The position numbers were made by a program, and so were the translations under genes. A stretch of 64,000 nucleotides of DNA from DAOSWM01 sp035380045 (lineage in GTDB: Bacteria > Bacteroidota > Bacteroidia > Bacteroidales > Tenuifilaceae): assembly GCA_035380045.1 (NCBI GenBank), contig DAOSWM010000006.1, positions 34,060-98,059 of the forward strand. The letters are read 5' to 3'. Positions 16,976-25,701 of the stretch are shown here, one piece after another. Each line of letters opens with the position of its first letter. The first letter of the stretch is position 1. The notes beneath the pieces are model-generated. The model saw only the letters and a list, made by a program, of their open reading frames with translations, searched no databases and was not told the DNA's origin.

Positions 16976-17554
16976 ATGAACCTAACATTCAATTTTATTA
17001 AGTCGATTTCCAATATATACGATGAGATGATCGAAAATGGCTTCTCATTAGTTTACCTTGGTGAGTTTAGCCACGAGATAACAAAAATGTTCACATCCAT
17101 GGCCGAGTCGGATATGGAAAAGCACAGCGAAGAAAGATCGGTTCAGCGAAAAGTTTACCATGTAATGGTTGAAACACTCCAAAACATGAATAAGCACTCC
17201 GATGAGATGAAGGATAGTAAGATTGGCAATGGACTATTTATTATTGGTAAGAAGAACGACACTTACTATGTTATTACCTCAAATATGGTTGCAAAAAAGC
17301 ATAAAGAACCGCTGGAAAAATCCCTTATAACAGTTAACAATGCAACCCATGATGAGCTAAAAGAAATGTATAAGAAACAGATTAAGGAAGGTAAACTATC
17401 TGAGAAGGGTGGTGCTGGTCTTGGTTTAATTGATATTGCCAGAAAAACCGGAGAGACTTTGAACTACCAGTTTCTTCAACTCGACGACGAGAACTACTTC
17501 TTTATTCTGAAAGTTGAAATAAATGCAAAGAAATTTGCCAAGGAAGCATACTAG
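16976..17554 (+). CDS. SiaB-family protein kinase-like protein (orphan copy)
   Basis: A 192-residue GHKL-fold protein of the SiaB type. The N-box-like motif is VETLQNMNKHSDE and the ATP-lid/G-box region is EKGGAGLGLIDIARKTG. In Pseudomonas, SiaB is a kinase for the small protein SiaC and is opposed by the phosphatase SiaA. This copy has no siaC beside it and is flanked by terminators on both sides, so it is a single-gene unit. A second copy at 39084 shares the GGxGLGLIDxARKT motif and sits beside siaC; cross-talk through that SiaC is possible. Unlike Pseudomonas, there is no SiaD cyclase nearby. Confidence 0.8.
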   Translation: MNLTFNFIKSISNIYDEMIENGFSLVYLGEFSHEITKMFTSMAESDMEKHSEERSVQRKVYHVMVETLQNMNKHSDEMKDSKIGNGLFIIGKKNDTYYVITSNMVAKKHKEPLEKSLITVNNATHDELKEMYKKQIKEGKLSEKGGAGLGLIDIARKTGETLNYQFLQLDDENYFFILKVEINAKKFAKEAY

Positions 17555-17571
17555 TTATATATAACCGTCTT

Positions 17572-17604
17572 AATAACTCCCTCGGTTCCGGGGGAGTTAT
17601 TTTT
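17572..17604 (+). terminator. Intrinsic terminator after the orphan SiaB gene
   Basis: Ten-base perfect stem (AATAACTCCC at 17572-17581, GGGAGTTATT at 17592-17601) with a ten-base loop, followed by a short T run. It lies between two convergent genes. The T run favours the plus strand. Confidence 0.8.
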
Positions 17605-17607
17605 ACC

Positions 17608-18369
17608 TTAAAAATCAACAGTTAACCCATCGTAGGCAAGAAAAACACCCTCAGGCAGCTCGGCCTGAATCTCTTCATGCAGGCCCATTTGGTGGCTAAT
17701 ATGTGTAATGTAAGCAACTTGTGGATTTAACTCGGAAATAATACTCAACGCTTCAGGTAAAGAAAAATGTGAAATGTGCTTCTTCTTTCGCAACGCATTA
17801 ATTACAAGAATCTTACTACCGTATATCTTCTCCTTCTCCTCCTCAGGAATAAAGTTTGCGTCGGTAATGTAGGTTAGGTCGCAAATACGAAAACCATAAA
17901 CTGGAAGTTTATAATGAAAAACCCGAATTGGTGTAATACTTATATCGTTAATACGAATAATGTGCTCATCAATTGTTCTAAGCTCAATTTCCGGGGAACC
18001 CGGATACTTTGATTCTGCAAAAATATAGGAGAAATCGCACTTTAGTGCTTTCTGCACGCGCTCCTCGGCCCAAATTTTCATGGGCTTCTGCATAAGAAAA
18101 TTAAACGCACGAACATCATCAATCCCAGCAATATGATCGCGATGCTCATGGGTAAGAAGAATGGCATCGAGGGTTTTAACACCGCAATTCAGCATCTGCT
18201 GACGGAAATCGGGGCCGGCATCAATGGCAATGTTTGTTCCGTTACACTCAAGAAGTGCTGAGGTTCGAAGTCGCTTATCAAATAAATTTATCGACTGGCA
18301 AACTGGACACGGGCATGCAATTACTGGTACTCCCTGTGATGTTCCTGTTCCTAAAAAAGTGAGTTTCAC
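17608..18369 (-). CDS. Metallo-beta-lactamase-fold hydrolase (PhnP-like)
   Basis: A 253-residue MBL-fold protein with the metal motif THEHRDH (His74 to His79), AIDAGPDFR near residue 50 and a late histidine in AYITHISHQMG. An N-terminal CPCPVC (Cys19, Cys21, Cys24) matches the structural zinc site of PhnP-like phosphodiesterases. PhnP cleaves cyclic ribose phosphates, but no phosphonate genes are present here, so a broader phosphodiesterase role is likely. The start is GTG at 18369; no better ATG exists. It is the last gene in the minus-strand run that begins with mrpA, 21 bases from the BASS transporter gene. Confidence 0.85.
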   Translation of the reverse strand: MKLTFLGTGTSQGVPVIACPCPVCQSINLFDKRLRTSALLECNGTNIAIDAGPDFRQQMLNCGVKTLDAILLTHEHRDHIAGIDDVRAFNFLMQKPMKIWAEERVQKALKCDFSYIFAESKYPGSPEIELRTIDEHIIRINDISITPIRVFHYKLPVYGFRICDLTYITDANFIPEEEKEKIYGSKILVINALRKKKHISHFSLPEALSIISELNPQVAYITHISHQMGLHEEIQAELPEGVFLAYDGLTVDF

Positions 18370-18390
18370 TAAAAAAGATTGTAAATAAGT

Positions 18391-19302
18391 TTATTTATTT
18401 AAATTATTCTTCAAAGATAAATAAATAAGATAAACCAGAACAATTATTGCAAGTATTGCTGAAGGAATGGCAGCTTCCTGACCAAAAAGTGCAAGAGCTG
18501 TAAAAACCGAAAAACCAGAACTTTTTATGGTTATTAACATACTCTGCGTTGTAACCAAGGAATGATTTACTCTTATTTTTTTTGCAATTATTTGATAGCC
18601 AATCCCTAACCCAAATATTGTAAAAAAAATGGCGATAAAGACAAGAAAGAGGGTTGAAGGGTTTGTGAAGAAAACGCTTCTGTTCACTCCCACTGCAACA
18701 AAAATTAGCAATGCAAACCCCCAGTCAACAACCTTGCCCCTTACTTTCTGAACAATCGGAAAAACAACCTTCCATCTAAGTAGTTGTGCAATAACCATAG
18801 GCAGTACAACCATTTGAACCATGGTTATGAACAGGTCGAAAGGTTGAATGCCACTGCTTTTAGCAAAAATTTCAACAATGAAGGGTGCAAGAATTACAGA
18901 TGCAAGAAAACCACCCGTTACAGAAATTATTGCGTAATCGACCTTGCCTTTGAGCATGTACGAGAATGGTATAATTGCAACACCCGGTGGTGCCGCAACA
19001 ATAACTACGAACCCATAAAACAGCTCGCTTGTTGGCATAAGTAGCCAAGCAAAAAGTAGTAGCACAGCACCAAAAACAAGGTAGTTAAGAATAACACCTA
19101 CCAGCATGGGTTTTACAATCTTGCTTATTTTATTCAGGAGAGAAATATCGAGCCCCGTCATAGAAAAGGTCATAGTTACTGCAAGTATAACCACATTGTA
19201 ATCCTTTAAATACGAAGCATACTCACCAAGGGTGAGACCAAGAATTACCGCAAGAACAAGAATTGAATTTCGGTTAAGAATTAACGATCGAATGAAACCC
19301 AT
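18391..19302 (-). CDS. Bile acid:sodium symporter-like (BASS) membrane transporter
   Basis: A 303-residue integral membrane protein with about nine or ten helices. It resembles the BASS/SBF superfamily: MTFSMTGLDIS in an early helix and VVIVAAPPGVAIIPFSYMLKG near residue 100, like the discontinuous-helix region of these Na+-coupled organic-anion carriers. Its substrate is not known. It follows mrpG by 18 bases on the same strand. A Na+-driven carrier next to a Na+/H+ antiporter would fit, since Mrp builds the sodium gradient, but this link is inferred from position only. Confidence 0.72.
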   Translation of the reverse strand: MGFIRSLILNRNSILVLAVILGLTLGEYASYLKDYNVVILAVTMTFSMTGLDISLLNKISKIVKPMLVGVILNYLVFGAVLLLFAWLLMPTSELFYGFVVIVAAPPGVAIIPFSYMLKGKVDYAIISVTGGFLASVILAPFIVEIFAKSSGIQPFDLFITMVQMVVLPMVIAQLLRWKVVFPIVQKVRGKVVDWGFALLIFVAVGVNRSVFFTNPSTLFLVFIAIFFTIFGLGIGYQIIAKKIRVNHSLVTTQSMLITIKSSGFSVFTALALFGQEAAIPSAILAIIVLVYLIYLSLKNNLNK

Positions 19303-19320
19303 TATGTTGATATTTATTTG

Positions 19321-20184
19321 CTAAGGTAGTCCTATTTTTTGAGTTAAAAACCTTTTATACATTGCGGCGGTTAACTGTGTTTCGGAAGGAATCCTATCGC
19401 TGGGCAAGTCGCAAAGTTTTATGGAGCATTCCAGCCCAAAGCGAAGTCGGATTCCAAAATCGTGAGAGATGTGTGCTGCTTCTAAAAGAAACTGATAATT
19501 TTCGGGATGTTTTACCAGCGCTTTCTCAAGTAAATCAATAGCCTTATGGTATAATCCCTGCTCAGTATAAAAAGTTTGCAGCGCAAAAACAGATTTTTCA
19601 CTGTAGAAACTCTCCTGGCAGGATTTAACAAAGAATTTTTCAGCCTTTGCGTGCAACCTCATTTTTGAGTAAACTACACCAAGTAAACGGTGAGAAACTT
19701 CGGGGCTAATTCCCTCCATTTCCTTTGCAATTCGAAGCGCATGCTTGAAGCTACCTCCCTGTGCCTCGGGCAATGCCATTAGTAAAGTTACCAACTCCTC
19801 GCCTAATTGAACATTCTTCTCCTTCGCCCATGAAATTTCGAGGTCCATAACTTTGCTCACCATGTTGCCCAGCTCATCTATTATGGTTTTTCCTTTAAAA
19901 CCCACTCCCTGCTTGTAAGCGGCCCGTGAAATTGCATGTGCTCCTACGGGACTTGTTAATAGCATAAAAGTTATAATAATAAACGTTTTAACTAAAACGC
20001 CAAAGTCATCAAAATATATTGAGGCTGCAATTAAAATCAAGCCCAAGCCCAAGGTTGCTGCTTTGGTAATGGCCGACATACGCATGTAAAAATCGGGGAG
20101 CCTAACTATGCCTAGCGAAGCAATTAGCATAAAAGCCACTCCAACAAATGCAAACAGAGTAATTATGATGCTAAGCAGGCTCAT
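19321..20184 (-). CDS. mrpG: MrpG subunit fused to a C-terminal TPR-like domain
   Basis: A 287-residue protein. Residues 1 to about 96 are a normal MrpG/MnhG subunit with three membrane helices (GIVRLPDFYMRMSA and LLTSPVGAHAISRAAY are family signatures). Residues 110-287 are soluble and helical, with tetratricopeptide-like units such as LLGVVYSKMRLHAKAEKFF and LYHKAIDLLEKALVKHPEN. MrpG proteins usually end near 100-130 residues, so about 160 extra residues are unusual. The tail may recruit a partner to the antiporter at the cytoplasmic face. The start overlaps the mrpF stop by four bases. Confidence 0.88.
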   Translation of the reverse strand: MSLLSIIITLFAFVGVAFMLIASLGIVRLPDFYMRMSAITKAATLGLGLILIAASIYFDDFGVLVKTFIIITFMLLTSPVGAHAISRAAYKQGVGFKGKTIIDELGNMVSKVMDLEISWAKEKNVQLGEELVTLLMALPEAQGGSFKHALRIAKEMEGISPEVSHRLLGVVYSKMRLHAKAEKFFVKSCQESFYSEKSVFALQTFYTEQGLYHKAIDLLEKALVKHPENYQFLLEAAHISHDFGIRLRFGLECSIKLCDLPSDRIPSETQLTAAMYKRFLTQKIGLP

Positions 20185-20453
20185 TCTTTTTTTCGTTTAT
20201 TTAAGTAAAATGCAAACGACATGGCACCCAAAAATGCGATAAGTGAAATAATAACCGCCACATCGAGAAAAACATTATTATCCCAAATAATTGAGAATAA
20301 AGCAATAATTGCAATTACAAAAGCAGTAAACAAATCAAAAGCAGTTACCCTATCGGGTAAGGTTGGCCCCTTAATAAAACGGTAAATAACCAGTAATAAA
20401 CCAACTCCCAACAAAACTAAAAAAGCTGCAATTACTACAGAAAACAAATTCAT
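20181..20453 (-). CDS. mrpF: Mrp antiporter subunit F
   Basis: A 90-residue protein with three hydrophobic helices, carrying the MrpF/MnhF pattern: FIKGPTLPDRVTAFDLF after the first helix and a lysine/arginine-rich end. MrpF is a small structural subunit of the multi-subunit Na+/H+ antiporter in the cytoplasmic membrane. It lies six bases after mrpE and overlaps mrpG by four bases, so the genes are translationally coupled. Confidence 0.92.
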   Translation of the reverse strand: MNLFSVVIAAFLVLLGVGLLLVIYRFIKGPTLPDRVTAFDLFTAFVIAIIALFSIIWDNNVFLDVAVIISLIAFLGAMSFAFYLNKRKKE

Positions 20454-20459
20454 AGCAAA

Positions 20460-20951
20460 CTAATTAAATATTCGATGAACCCTACGTTCAAATCCCAACT
20501 TAAGCTCCTGCTTAATTATCTCAACATCGCCATGCGGAATGAACATTGCGTGGACAAAAAGATGGCTTCTATCCTCCGAAACATCAACGCTAAGCGTGCC
20601 TGGGGTGAGCGAAATAAGTGATGAAAGAACCGTAATCTCTAAATTCGATTTCACATCCAAAGGCAAGGCCACTAGCCCGGCAACAGCGTGACTTTTGGGT
20701 GTAATTACTTCAAAAATAACCTGAGAACTTGCTATAAACATCTCTTTAATAAAGAAAATTGTCAACTCGCCCAGGTAGAGCATTTGAAAAAAACTTTTTC
20801 TGCTGTACGCATAGCTTGAAAGCCATAGAATTAGGATTGTTGCTAAAAAGAAAAGTATGTACCAGTGGGCTTTAAGCGCAAACTCGTAGTAAACAGAAAT
20901 AATTCCTGTGACTATAGTTGAAATAATGACAAATCTGTAGAAAAGTTTCAT
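20460..20951 (-). CDS. mrpE: Mrp antiporter subunit E
   Basis: A 163-residue MrpE/MnhE subunit. It has two or three N-terminal membrane helices, the LIKEMFIASSQVIFEV-like segment, and a cytoplasmic C-terminal domain with SLTPGTLSVDVSED, the best-conserved block of the family. It lies 14 bases after mrpD and 6 bases before mrpF. MrpE is needed for full antiport activity and interacts with the A and D subunits. Confidence 0.92.
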   Translation of the reverse strand: MKLFYRFVIISTIVTGIISVYYEFALKAHWYILFFLATILILWLSSYAYSRKSFFQMLYLGELTIFFIKEMFIASSQVIFEVITPKSHAVAGLVALPLDVKSNLEITVLSSLISLTPGTLSVDVSEDRSHLFVHAMFIPHGDVEIIKQELKLGFERRVHRIFN

Positions 20952-20965
20952 TTTAAACTAAACTA

Positions 20966-22459
20966 TTATTTATGGAAAAAACTATTTGAAATTTCCATAC
21001 AAACTTCGATTATACTATTTGGGAAAATTCCCAAAATTAGAATCAACACAGTTAAAGTAACTATCGAAAAAAACATTCCCGGATATTGTTTAACAACCTC
21101 AATAATAAAAGATTGCCGAGGAAAATTCGGCTCAACTACCTGTGGGTTTGGCTTCCAAAAAACCTCGTTCCAAATTTTAGTCATGGAGAATAAAGTAAGC
21201 AAGCTAACACCTAAAGAGATTGCTGTTACTGTAACTGGGAGCCACTGGTTAGCTGAAAATCCAGCAACGGCAAGAATGTACTTTCCCCAAAATCCACTGA
21301 GCGGAGGAATACCAGTTAGCGAAAAAGCAGATATTGCAAAAAGTAGAGCAATAAACGGAAACTTCCGGTAAACTCCACCAAGCTCTTTGAGCTTATAGGA
21401 ACCAAAAAGCTTGTTCACAAGGCCGCTTACCAGGAAAAGGTTCGTTTTAACTAAAACGTTATGAACTACAAAGAATACCGCTCCGGCAATGGCTAACGGT
21501 GTGTAAATAGCAATTCCCATTAACATGTAACCTATTTGCGATACGATATGAAACGACAGAATTTTCCTAAAATCGGTTTGAGCAGCTGCACCCAGCACAC
21601 CAACTACCATTGTAAAACCCGACAGGACTAAAAGAATTGGTTGAAATAAGGTTCCCTGAAGCGGAAAAATAACCGTAAAAAACCGAAGCAAGGCATAAAT
21701 TCCAACCTTTGTGAGTAGCGCCACCACAAGTGCGGTATACCCTACCGGAGCCGTGTGGTATGTTGATGGAAGCCAGAAAAAGAGTGGGAATATGGCCGCT
21801 TTAATTCCAAAACTTACAACAAAAAATGTTACTGCTATTGACACCAGCATCCTGTTTTCAACCAACGGCAAATTACTACCAATCATCTGCATGTTCAGAG
21901 AGCCAGTAATTCCGTATAAGATTCCTATGCCAGCTAAAAAGATTGATGAGCTAAAAACGTTTATAGCAACATACTTGAGAGAACCTTCAAGCTGGGCTCG
22001 TTTACCTCCCAGGGTAAATAGAACGAAGGAGCTAACAATCATAACTTCGAACCAAACGTAAAGGTTAAATAAATCTGCGGCAATGAATGCTCCGTTTAGC
22101 CCGAAAATAAGGAAGAAAAAAACAGGCAAAAAGACCGATATCTTGCTGCTTGAATTCGAGGATGACGTAACATAAAAGTATGATAGAAAAGCAACTACCG
22201 AAGTAAGAAGAACAAAGAATGCAGAGAGTAAATCAACTATGAAACCTATGCCAATTCCCGCTGGCCAGCTGCCAACATCGAGAGTAATACTTCCGCTTGA
22301 TTTTACAAAAACAAATTGAATTACCGAGGCTACCAGGTATAACGAAATAAAAACGCCGCCAATCACCTTCTGAGTCCGAACTCTTCCCCAGAAGAAAAGC
22401 AAACTAACTGCAGAAAGCAGTGGCAAAATAAAAACCGATACTAATATATTACTACCCAT
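20966..22459 (-). CDS. mrpD: Mrp antiporter subunit D (proton-pumping-type)
   Basis: A 497-residue membrane protein of about 14 helices, related to the NuoL/M/N antiporter-like subunits of complex I. Conserved charged residues within helices include the glutamate in YVWFEVMI and lysines in GIKAAIFPLFFWLPSTYHTAP and LLTKVGIYAL. With MrpA it forms the ion-translocating channels. The length is normal. A GC-rich palindromic repeat fills the 77 bases between it and mrpC upstream. Confidence 0.95.
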   Translation of the reverse strand: MGSNILVSVFILPLLSAVSLLFFWGRVRTQKVIGGVFISLYLVASVIQFVFVKSSGSITLDVGSWPAGIGIGFIVDLLSAFFVLLTSVVAFLSYFYVTSSSNSSSKISVFLPVFFFLIFGLNGAFIAADLFNLYVWFEVMIVSSFVLFTLGGKRAQLEGSLKYVAINVFSSSIFLAGIGILYGITGSLNMQMIGSNLPLVENRMLVSIAVTFFVVSFGIKAAIFPLFFWLPSTYHTAPVGYTALVVALLTKVGIYALLRFFTVIFPLQGTLFQPILLVLSGFTMVVGVLGAAAQTDFRKILSFHIVSQIGYMLMGIAIYTPLAIAGAVFFVVHNVLVKTNLFLVSGLVNKLFGSYKLKELGGVYRKFPFIALLFAISAFSLTGIPPLSGFWGKYILAVAGFSANQWLPVTVTAISLGVSLLTLFSMTKIWNEVFWKPNPQVVEPNFPRQSFIIEVVKQYPGMFFSIVTLTVLILILGIFPNSIIEVCMEISNSFFHK

Positions 22460-22469
22460 AATTATTCAA

Positions 22470-22536
22470 CTTGCCTGCCCTGCCAGCCGGCAGGCTGGAG
22501 TAAGCAGGTCTTTCAACCTGCCCGACGGCAGGCGGG
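22470..22536. repeat. GC-rich REP-like palindromic element inside the mrp operon
   Basis: Three overlapping inverted repeats in a GC-rich island within AT-rich DNA: CCAGCC/GGCTGG at 22483-22498, GCAGGT/ACCTGC at 22504-22521, and CCTGCC/GGCAGG at 22517-22532. Since arms overlap, alternative hairpins can form. It fills the spacer between mrpC and mrpD and abuts the mrpC stop codon. Such CCTGCC-type palindromes are scattered through many Bacteroidota genomes as small non-coding repeats. In RNA it could form a hairpin that alters transcript stability or the ratio of upstream to downstream gene products. Confidence 0.75.
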
Positions 22537-22890
22537 TCAATCAATCTTGTCTGTGGAACTCAACTTGTCCATATCCGAAGTTCCTGTTGTTTTGTAAACC
22601 ATTCTAATTAATACAATTGCGAAAGTTTGTATGCCAAAACCAATAACGATAGCGGTAAGTATTAGGGCCTGCGGAACGGGATCGGCATACGCCTGCAAAA
22701 ACGAATCGGCATTTTCTGGGATTAGTGCAGGCAAACCTCGCGTAATACGTGCAATAATGAATATAAACAGGTTTGTTGCGTAACCCAACATCATTATTCC
22801 AAGTATCATTTTTACCATGCCCTTATGGAGTAGCAAGTATATGGCTACGCTATAAATTAATCCGGTAAGTATTGCAAGCAAAATATCCAT
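22537..22890 (-). CDS. mrpC: Mrp antiporter subunit C
   Basis: A 117-residue, three-helix NuoK-like subunit. The family pattern is clear: KMILGIMMLGYATNLFIF in the second helix and DPVPQALILTAIVIGFGIQTF in the third. The C-terminal tail after TTGTSDMDK is short and polar, and its stop codon touches the palindromic element that follows. It lies three bases after mrpB. Confidence 0.93.
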   Translation of the reverse strand: MDILLAILTGLIYSVAIYLLLHKGMVKMILGIMMLGYATNLFIFIIARITRGLPALIPENADSFLQAYADPVPQALILTAIVIGFGIQTFAIVLIRMVYKTTGTSDMDKLSSTDKID

Positions 22891-22893
22891 AGC

Positions 22894-23301
22894 TTAAAAC
22901 TTCGAAAGAATGAATGTAATATTAACAACAACCCCAATAACCAAAATGTAAACTCCGGTATCGAATAGCAGGGGTGTACCCAACTTTCCAATAATTGGAA
23001 TGGTAAAATCAAACCATAAACCAGTCATAAGCGGATAACCCTGAAATACCGGAATTGTTACACTAATCATAGCAATGGCTAATCCCAGAGCCATTAAACC
23101 CATCGGGTTTAGTTTGTACTTTCTAATGGTTTCGTTTACCCCAAATACCATTGAATGAAGAAAGAAACCAATAGAGGCAAGCAATCCGCCAATAAAACCA
23201 CCTCCGGGTAAATTATGCCCACGGAAAAGTAAAAACACTGAGAAAACAATAAACAGCGGAATTATTAATCGTATTGCGGTTTCAAATATCACTGTTCTCA
23301 T
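22894..23301 (-). CDS. mrpB: Mrp antiporter subunit B
   Basis: A 135-residue subunit with four helices. It carries the MrpB/MnhB signature FRGHNLPGGGFIGGLL near residue 27 and LFDTGVYILVIGVVV near the end. The ATG at 23301 overlaps the stop of mrpA (ATGA), so the two are translationally coupled. In the Mrp complex MrpB packs against MrpA. Confidence 0.94.
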   Translation of the reverse strand: MRTVIFETAIRLIIPLFIVFSVFLLFRGHNLPGGGFIGGLLASIGFFLHSMVFGVNETIRKYKLNPMGLMALGLAIAMISVTIPVFQGYPLMTGLWFDFTIPIIGKLGTPLLFDTGVYILVIGVVVNITFILSKF

Positions 23302-25486
23302 GGCTTCTTCACCGATTTTGGTTTAATTTTCAGTAATGAGTATATACCAAGTGCCCCAATTGCCAGTACTGTAATTTCTCCGAGGGTATCAACTCCTCTA
23401 AAATCAACTAGAATTACGTTAACAACGTTTCTTCCCTTTGNNNNNNNNNNNNNNNNNNNNNNNNNNNNNNNNNNNNNNNNNNNNNNNNNNNNNNNNNNNN
23501 NNNNNNNNNNNNNNNNNNNNNNNNNNNNNNNNNNNNNNNNATGGCAACGTCGGGTCCACCATAGAAAAGAAAAATAATGGCTACCCCATAACCAATAACC
23601 CCAAGGGAAATAATAGCTACCAACCGGGAGCTGGTAATTAGCGTTTTTACCATTGCAACTAGCATAAGTACAATAAAAACCATTTCATACCATTTAAACC
23701 CTACCCTGCTTACAAATGGAATTGCAATTTTCCAATCGAACTTCCATATTACAATAATAATGAGCGAAACAAAAGCAGATATTATAACAACCAAGTAGTT
23801 TCGTAGTTTGCCCGATTGAAAGAATTTCGTTTGCATTTTAGCAAACGAAAGCAACCCGGGAATACTTTGCTTATAGAGTTTTTCAGGGCCAGGAATTTCC
23901 GATAGCGAGAAGTATTTGGAAAATATTCTAATTCTTGTCCTGTTTTTGTATACAATTGTCCCAAAAAGAAGAGTTAGCAAACTCAAGCCGAAAACCAGCG
24001 TAAAACCATGCCATAGACTCAGCTCCAATACTTTGTCAACATTCAGAACTACATTTGAAGTATGGTGAAGCAATGGCTGAGCAAGCTGCTCAGAAAAAAC
24101 GCCCCCTACCAAACCCAGTGAGGCAAAAACCACCGGACCAATTTTCATTCCCACCGGAACTTCGTGGGCAGGTTTTGGGGTAACCGATGGCTTACCCGTA
24201 AATATTTTATACCCAAACTCAATTGCAATGGATGTAAAAAGAACTCCCGTGAAAAAAGTTGCTATTCCTACAACAATGCTGGCAGCCGTTGAATCGAACG
24301 CAGCACCGTATAGAATTTCCTTGGCAATAAAACCAAAAAAGGGAATTACTCCTGCCATCGACAGCGATGCCAATGCTGCGGAGTAAAATGTAAACGGCAT
24401 TTTTTTGCCCAACCCCGAAAGGCTGTCCAAATCGCGAGTTCCTGTTTCGTGGTCAACGTTTCCTGTAACCATAAAAAGTGTTCCCTTATACAGCGCGTGG
24501 GCAAGCAAAAAAACCATGGCCGCCTGAACCGAAACCGTGGTTCCAATACCAAGCAGAAGAACCATAATTCCAAGTGCACTTATGGTTGTATAAGCAAGCA
24601 CTTTCTTCATATCGGTATTCATAACAGCCATTAAACCTCCGTAAACCATAGTAAAACCTCCGATATGAATTAGAAGCAGCGACCAAATTTCCGTTTCGGA
24701 AAAAATGGACGACATCCGGGCCAGAAGAAATATTCCGGCCTTCACCATGGTTGTGGAATGAAGGAAAGCGCTAACCGGAGCTGGAGCTGCCATGGCATTG
24801 GGTAGCCAAAAATGGAAAGGGAACTGCGCCGATTTGGTAATTGCCCCAATAATTAGTAGAACTACTATAATATTAATCCTTTCACTACCAGTAATAAGTT
24901 TAGGATTCGACAGTAGGGTTCCAATATCCAGGGTTCCCGCTTCTATACCAATAAGCACAATTCCTGCCAGCATAAACAAACCTCCCGAAACGGTTACCAG
25001 CATTGCCATTAATGCCGACTTTCTGGAACCCTCATCATTGTGGTAGTATCCAATAAGCAAGTAGGAAGTAAGGCTGGTTAACTCCCAGAATACAAATAAC
25101 ATAAGAAGATTTCCAGAAAGAACCAACCCCAGCATGGCTGTGGTAAAGAGAATAAGATAAACAAAAAACTTTCCCTTGTTCTCATCTCCCGCTAGGTAGG
25201 AATTTGCATACATAAAAATGAAAGTACCAAAACCTGAAATTAGCATGATGAAGAAAAGGCTAAGCCCATCGAGCCTAAACTGCAAGTTGAATGCTAAAAC
25301 GTTAACCCATGAATATGTTTCAATTATTGGAATGCCGGTAAGAACCGCATCAAAGTAAAGGGTAGCCCAAACAAAAACACCCAACGGAAAAATGCTAAGC
25401 CAAAAACCAATATACTTTGGTACTAGCTTGTAGATCCATGGAGTTACTGCTGCTAGGAAAATTCCAATTATTACAATATAAATCAT
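23298..25486 (-). CDS. mrpA: Mrp antiporter subunit A, interrupted by an assembly gap
   Basis: The large NuoL-like subunit of the Mrp antiporter. Sequence before the gap covers some 14 helices, with FVFWELTSLTSYLLIGYY and FHFWLPNAMAAPAPVSAFLHS typical of MrpA, up to FYGGPDVA. After 100 Ns (23441-23540) the minus strand continues as KGRNVVNVILVDFRGVDTLG and ends in a TGA that overlaps the mrpB start. These are the standard MrpA C-terminal residues, but the two parts are in different frames across the placeholder, so the real gap is not 100 bases. The family normally has about 70-80 residues here, so more than 100 bases are probably missing. The gene itself is very likely intact. Confidence 0.93.
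23441..23540. other. Assembly gap (100 Ns)
   Basis: Exactly 100 undetermined bases inside mrpA. The round length is that of a standard scaffold placeholder, and frame arithmetic across it shows that the true missing length leaves remainder 2 when divided by 3, so it cannot be 100. Confidence 0.98.
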
Positions 25487-25521
25487 TGATTACAAATCAA
25501 TATTTCAAATAATTCTGTATT

Positions 25522-25549
25522 CAAAAATATACTATTTAAACTTAACAAA
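25522..25549 (-). promoter_or_regulatory. Candidate Bacteroidota promoter for the mrp operon
   Basis: On the minus strand, TATTTTTG (25529-25522) matches the TAnnTTTG -7 box, with a TTTG (25549-25546) 16 bases upstream of it, slightly closer than usual. It lies 36 bases before the mrpA ATG and is the only good match in the 215-base space between mrpA and the divergent PLP enzyme gene. Confidence 0.45.
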
Positions 25550-25636
25550 AAAACATTGAACAGTTAGAAAAGTTCGAATTTACCTTGGATAACATCAACC
25601 TGTCAACTTCGCTAATAACCGAAATAAAAAAATGTT

Positions 25637-25667
25637 CTTGATATAAAGCACATTATTGTTAAATTTG
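25637..25667 (+). promoter_or_regulatory. Candidate Bacteroidota promoter for the PLP enzyme gene
   Basis: TAAATTTG at 25660-25667 is an exact TAnnTTTG -7 box, and CTTG at 25637-25640 sits 19 bases upstream, the usual spacing for the TTTG -33 element. The start codon follows 34 bases downstream. No riboswitch-like structure was seen in the leader. Confidence 0.55.
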
Positions 25668-25701
25668 CGGATTAAAATTTTTAAAATCAAAAAAAGATAT
25701 C

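Noticed and set aside
23438..23641. A short plus-strand frame running through the Ns
   Set aside because: Most of it is undetermined sequence; it is an artefact of the assembly gap.
25550..25636. A SAM-type riboswitch before the trans-sulfuration gene
   Set aside because: The region is AT-rich without the paired helices of any SAM riboswitch class that I could recognise, and the promoter lies too close to the start codon.
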